From Erigeron canadensis (taxonomy: Eukaryota > Streptophyta > Magnoliopsida > Asterales > Asteraceae): a stretch of 64,000 nucleotides of DNA. The position numbers and the translations under genes were made by a program. Shown piece by piece: positions 60,301 to 64,000 of this stretch. The notes beneath the pieces are model-generated. The model saw only the letters and a program-made list of their open reading frames with translations. It did not search any database and was not told where the DNA came from. The DNA lies in contig NC_057766.1 in the NCBI RefSeq assembly GCF_010389155.1, positions 1,922,001 to 1,986,000 of the forward strand. Reading direction: 5' to 3'. Numbering within the stretch: the stretch's first letter is position 1; every line of letters starts with the position of its first letter.

Positions 60301-60731
60301 AGGGCTTTGACTTCAGCAACCAAGCTCGATTCTTCACCACTCTCCACCTTTGCCACAGTCTTACCACCAGTTCTCTTGCTTACAAGCTCATCGCGATCAG
60401 AGAACTCCTTGGCCATATCATCCAAGATTTTGTATCCTTCAGCTGGGGTGACGTTGTTCAAACTACCTCCAAATGCCCCGGCTAATTCCCTTCTAGTTCT
60501 CTTTAGCAACCCAGCATAGAAGATCTCAACCACTGCTTCTGTGTTCAGATTGTTTCCTGGGCAATTCCTGATCATCTCCTTATATCGTTTCCAGGCATCT
60601 ACTACATCTTCCTCCGGATCTTGAGTGAATGATCGGATCTTATTCTCCAACTGTCTCTGAGTCCTTATAGAATAGAACTCATCAATAAACCCAACACGAA
60701 GCTCATCCCAAGTCGTATACAGATCATCTGG
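57351..60731 (-). pseudogene. Gypsy gag C-terminal part, protease and reverse transcriptase
   Basis: One open frame of ~1,120 codons. It holds the retrotransposon gag domain end (AWKRYKEMIRNCPG, IFYAGLL), knuckle CDYCGDMHYSEDC, a Gln/Ser-rich linker, aspartic protease LADLGASINLMPYSVY (D-L-G-A variant usual in Athila) and ILGRPFL. RT follows with WVSPVHCVPKKGG, RVCIDYRKLN, FLDGFSGYFQI and catalytic FMDD, then the start of RNase H (LMCDASDYALGAVLG). It ends at TAA 57353-57351 where related elements have Gln, so the long frame is closed by a single point change. Confidence 0.9.
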
Positions 60732-61397
60732 TTACTCCTTTAACCATGCCCTAACTCCTCCACATAAGGTGAGTGGAAAAAGCTCAAGCTTCACATTGTC
60801 ATCTTGGTTCGCGCCATAGTGATAAAACCTACAAATCTTCTCGAACCTCTCTAAATGCCCATATGGATCATTATTAGTCACCCCATCGAACTTCTCTTCC
60901 TCCACACTTTTCAAATGACTTCCTTTAATAGGAAAGTTTACTCCGGTGGTTGGAAGGCGAATAGGAGTGCCCCTATTAGTAGGGACATTTAACCTACGGT
61001 CACCGTAAAGACGGTTATTGGGGTTTTCCGGCCTCCTATCACCCATTCTCCTGGCTCTGACTGGTTGAGTTGGTTGAGGATTTTCTCTAGGAATCTCAGT
61101 TAAATCCTGTTGATCAGTTTTATCCCGATTATCTTCTTCCCCTGAACTATCACCAGTTTTGAACAACCCACTACCTTCGGAGAATTTAGGACTTAAGCGC
61201 ACCTCAGACGTTGAACCTTTCTTTGAGTAATATTGATCCAAATCTACGTCCGGGTGGTCACGGTTTTCGGTGTTTGAATCTATGTTTCCGGTGTTTGAGG
61301 GCTCCGTGTTGTTTGATCTGAGTAAGCGTCGTCTGGCTTTCCCTGGATTAGATTGAGGACTAAGCAGAGGTCTATCAGAGGCTCTTGTGTTCATCAA
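60732..61397 (-). pseudogene. Gypsy gag N-terminal part
   Basis: 221 codons from MMNTRASDRPLLSP to a TAA at 60734-60732 after RAWLKE. The same frame continues immediately as PDDLYTTWDELRVGFI, so one nonsense codon divides gag. FEKICRFYHYGANQDDNVKL and LFPLTLCGGVRAWL are the start of the retrotransposon gag domain. Region 61398-61565 is leader sequence. Confidence 0.88.
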
Positions 61398-61565
61398 CTA
61401 CAAAGCACCTACACACTCACCACAAGAAATACCGTTAACCGCACCAGAAACCAACAAAATAAAACTAAAACAAAAATAAAATCTATCTATTAAAACAAAT
61501 AACTTCCTCACAACTGAATGCAAGGAAGGATCGAATCACAAAACTGAACAACTACTTAAATTAAG

Positions 61566-61583
61566 TCCCCGGCAGCGGCGCCA
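61566..61583 (-). other. Gypsy primer-binding site (tRNA-Asp type)
   Basis: The minus strand reads TGGCGCCGCTGCCGGGGA, six bases after the 5' LTR end. The Athila-lineage site I recall is TGGCGCCGTTGCCGGGGA, one base different. Confidence 0.88.
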
Positions 61584-61589
61584 AAAACT

Positions 61590-63082
61590 TGATGTGTATT
61601 TTCTAGTCTTAAATTTACGAACACGAAATACCTAGCTACTGACTACTACACACTTGCGGGCAGTGAACCCGTTCGTATGCAATATAGTTGACTTGGTAAA
61701 CCGAAGTCGAACACAAGGACTTATTAAGCAAATGTTACAGCAAAGTGATTCAGATTAAAAGGGGGGTTTTGTGACCGAATTGTCACGTTGCAAAGTTAGT
61801 GAAGAAAGTCAGTAATCCCGTAGGATTAATCGCAAAGAGTATTTGATTGATTGAATCTTAACACAGATTTAAAAATGAACACCTACTTGGATCAGCTCAC
61901 ATGCCAATCATCGGGTCTAAATATTACTTGCATTTGTTGAACAACTCAAAAAGTAGACAAGATGAACTCTCGTTATACTTGAAACCTTAACTGCTCAAAA
62001 CATAATTATTGCTCCCGAACTTAATTTCTACTCTAAACAGTTAAGCATTAAATTCCTGAGTTGATTTTATGATTTAATCTTTTGAAAGCTTTCTCCCGAA
62101 CTACTTATTTGCCTAATCAGATCCATCTATCATAGGCGTTTACACATTCAAAATGAAGTTAATTGTTTTTTTAATCTTTATCGTTGATTTCTCCCGAACT
62201 CCAACGATTTTAGGTTAATTATAGACCGATTAACCATTTCATAAATCAATTGATAATGACATAGATTTCTCCCGAACTTCTAATTACAATTATCAATCAA
62301 TTAATATAAAAGTTGAAAACAATATTTAAATCCAAATAAATGTGGATCTTCGATTAAACATATAAACCTTGTTCAACATTCACAAGCAACATTAATTCGA
62401 CCCTATGACATGCTTACTACCCAAGCGGGTGCTAAAGATTTAGCTACTCATATTAAAAACACAAGAACAAACAAATAGAGAAGAAATCATATTATATCAA
62501 ATGAATGAAGATAATCCGGTAGCAATGATGATTACAATCCAAAGCTGAAAATATGTAAAACCCTAATCACTTGTTTGCTCTCTAGTATTCCAAAGTATGA
62601 AAAAACTCATAAAATTGTGTTAACAAATCGTCCAAAGTGCAGAACCCTAACTGATCCCATATACAAAATACGCGTGTAACGGCCGTTACTGGACTAACTG
62701 GCCGTTACACTTATACTTGACCACTAACGGGCGTTACCCAGTAACGGTCGTTACACTCCAGTTAATTTCTAACGGCCGTTACACTTGTAACTGCCAGTTA
62801 CAGGAGAAACCACAAATCACCTCTATAACGGTCGTTACTACAGGAACGGCAGTTACAACTTCCAGATTTCGTTTTCTTCATCTTTCGCTTGATTTCACCC
62901 GAATCCTTCTCCCGTTTCTTCCATAACTCATCAAAATCAACCAATTCATTCGTCTAATCAATTTCCAACCTGAAAACACTCAACATACCTTCAAAGCATA
63001 GAAAGTTGGATATAAAACTATGAAAATGACGAATAATTGGTTCTAAAATCACGTGGGAAATGGTATAAAATATGATACATCA
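61590..63082 (-). repeat. Gypsy 5' LTR
   Basis: 1,493 bp, about 97.5% identical to 49310-50803, differences mostly transitions. Bounded by the PBS region on the left and TSD ctttt at 63083. Confidence 0.94.
62676..62856. promoter_or_regulatory. Array of eight GTAACGGCCGTTAC-like palindromes in gypsy 5' LTR
   Basis: Same array as at 50396-50577. Several units keep a better palindrome here (for example ctaacggccgttac where the 3' LTR has taatggccgttac). It lies about 230-400 bp from the 5' end of the LTR, in presumptive U3. Confidence 0.7.
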
Positions 63083-63180
63083 CTTTTCCATCAATATAAG
63101 TCCTTGATTCTCCCATGGAAAAAACCCCCCCATGATGGATTTCCAATGAAAACAATGTAGGGTTTTTTTTTGAAAAAAAT
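63083..63180 (-). pseudogene. MULE transposase, N-terminal piece
   Basis: The minus strand reads LFSLEIHHGGVF, then MGESRTYIDGK, and is cut by the gypsy LTR at 63082; the frame resumes at 49304 with SYVDFIDGD. FxxxIHHGGxF is the usual start of this transposase family, so the true start lies slightly upstream of the ATG at 63116. A 5' leader with an intron (ATG|GTATGTCG near 63310) is possible but not proven. Confidence 0.75.
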
Positions 63181-63467
63181 AAATAATAAATAGTAATAAT
63201 ATATAAAAAATTGATTATAATATACAAAAAAACATGCAGTAAATACATATATATATATATACACATATGTATATTATAGAGTATAAAAAACATGAGTAAA
63301 AAACGACATACCATATAGTTTATCGTGGTCAACCTCTGCAGTTTCAGTTCGAATATACCATGTCGTCTCCACCATTGTTGGTTCAGACTAAAAATTTTAT
63401 GATTATTTTTGCATTTATATGGATCGTATTTTACTATGTGATAAATTAGGGATTGCTTTTGCAATTG

Positions 63468-63715
63468 ATTTGGGGGTAATAATCGGTAGGTGAAAGGGTT
63501 TTATAAGGATGGATGGGTTGGGGTGGTTTATTACAGAAGTGCCCATCACGTGGGTCGCATATGTCTTGAACTGACGGATTAATTACACGTCCGTTGCAAT
63601 TTGGACCATCGATGCTATAAAAAACCTATTTTTGGACTGCCATGCAATGATAATTGATTTTGGACCACCGGTGCAAAATGTGTGATAACACAGCGGTAAA
63701 AAATGCAATTTACTC
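63468..63715 (-). repeat. MULE right terminal inverted repeat
   Basis: Partner of 34839-35085. The N-terminal transposase codons lie about 290-390 bp inside it on the minus strand, so it is the probable transposase promoter. Minus-strand open frames crossing it (63018-63464) are not separate genes. Confidence 0.92.
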
Positions 63716-63724
63716 TTAAAAAAA

Positions 63725-64000
63725 ACAAAAAACAAAAAAGGTAAGTCCAAGGGCAATTATGTAATTTTAAAGACAGAAACATATTTATTGTGGGGGGAGG
63801 GGTTTCTTTTATAAGGTAGTAGATATATATATATATATGTATGTGTGTGAAAGCAAAAAATTTATTATGGCCGGCCATGTGCAATATATATAAAATCATA
63901 CAGTGTGAGCTTTAGTTTGAGTATATGTGAAACCATATATTGTATATTTGAATAAACAACAGAAACTGAAACAGAGTCGTTCTCTAAGAGACCAGGTTTG
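63725..64000. other. Right flank of the MULE, no gene seen
   Basis: AT-rich sequence with an A-rich run, a G-rich stretch (63792-63803), a (TA)n microsatellite near 63824-63840 and a palindrome ggccggcc at 63870. Nothing coding is supported. Confidence 0.5.

Larger units (their letters stand above)
49310..63082 (-). mobile_element. Athila-like Ty3/gypsy retrotransposon with 3' ORF (degenerate)
   Basis: Minus-strand element, 13,773 bp, with LTRs 61590-63082 (5') and 49310-50803 (3') starting TGATG and ending CATCA, and a perfect 5-bp TSD ctttt (49305-49309, 63083-63087). The PBS matches the tRNA-Asp-type site of Athila elements. Order: gag, protease, RT, RNase H, integrase, long gap, extra ORF, PPT; this is the Athila layout. 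About 38 substitutions between the LTRs (~2.5%) make it older than the copia insertion. Confidence 0.94.
34839..63715 (-). mobile_element. Mutator-like element (MULE), split by two nested LTR retrotransposons
   Basis: Inverted ends GAGTAAATTGCA lie at 34839 and 63715 and are flanked by a perfect 9-bp TSD ttaaaaaaa (34830-34838 and 63716-63724), the Mutator hallmark. TIRs are about 248 bp. Setting aside the copia (10,104 bp) and gypsy (13,773 bp) insertions with one TSD copy each leaves about 4,990 bp. The native element has two genes: a transposase on the minus strand starting near the right TIR, and a GRF zinc-finger gene on the plus strand starting near the left TIR. They converge with ~460 bp between their stops (35525-35987, no gene seen). 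Confidence 0.93.

Noticed and set aside
63018..63464. 148-codon minus-strand open frame near the right TIR
   Set aside because: Only its middle part (about 63083-63180) matches the transposase N-terminus. The rest is intron-like AT-rich DNA and, at the end, gypsy LTR sequence.

Overview
The window is nuclear DNA of a flowering plant, most likely a member of the daisy family (Asteraceae). It has GT-AG introns in AT-rich DNA, two large CC-NB-LRR genes whose architecture matches the lettuce RGC2/Dm3 resistance family, and Athila-type and SIRE-type LTR retrotransposons typical of large Asteraceae genomes. Family assignments are from memory of those families; no search was run.

Region 1 (1-3.2 kb) is the 3' part of a CWF18/CCDC12-like splicing-factor gene on the + strand. 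Intron 1 carries a 941-bp hAT-type element with a perfect 8-bp target-site duplication (TSD). Intron 3 carries a nearly perfect 54-bp-arm hairpin.

Region 2 (4.1-30.5 kb) is a direct tandem duplication with a ~13-kb unit. Each unit holds a relic block (pieces of a PPR gene and the fossil tail of a third NLR gene), a spacer with MITEs and SINE-like repeats, and a full RGC2-type NLR (8950-15996 and 21921-29883). From about 5.6 kb to 10.38 kb unit 1 is almost identical to unit 2; the LRR halves are clearly diverged. NLR-A has lost 1,190 bp including the exon-2 splice donor, but a GTAAGA further on keeps the frame. NLR-B has lost about 55 LRR codons in frame. Together they record unequal crossing over, conversion and deletion in a young NLR cluster.

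Region 3 (30.5-34.8 kb) is intergenic, with Helitron-like termini, a cluster of ACCGGT palindromes and one end of a CACTA element.

Region 4 (34839-63715) is one Mutator-like element (MULE) with ~248-bp terminal inverted repeats (TIRs) and a perfect 9-bp TSD, about 5.0 kb when its two insertions are set aside. Its transposase gene (minus strand) is split by a 10.1-kb copia element (TSD GGCCA) and a 13.8-kb Athila-like gypsy element (TSD CTTTT). A second, intact, spliced gene sits inside the left TIR in convergent orientation, in the place mudrB occupies in MuDR. It encodes a 96-residue GRF zinc-finger protein with a C-terminal membrane segment. By LTR divergence the gypsy insertion (~2.5%) is older than the copia insertion (~1.1%). 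The transposase and most retrotransposon reading frames carry nonsense or frameshift lesions. The gypsy LTRs and the leader of its 3' ORF share arrays of eight GTAACGGCCGTTAC-like palindromes at the same spacing.
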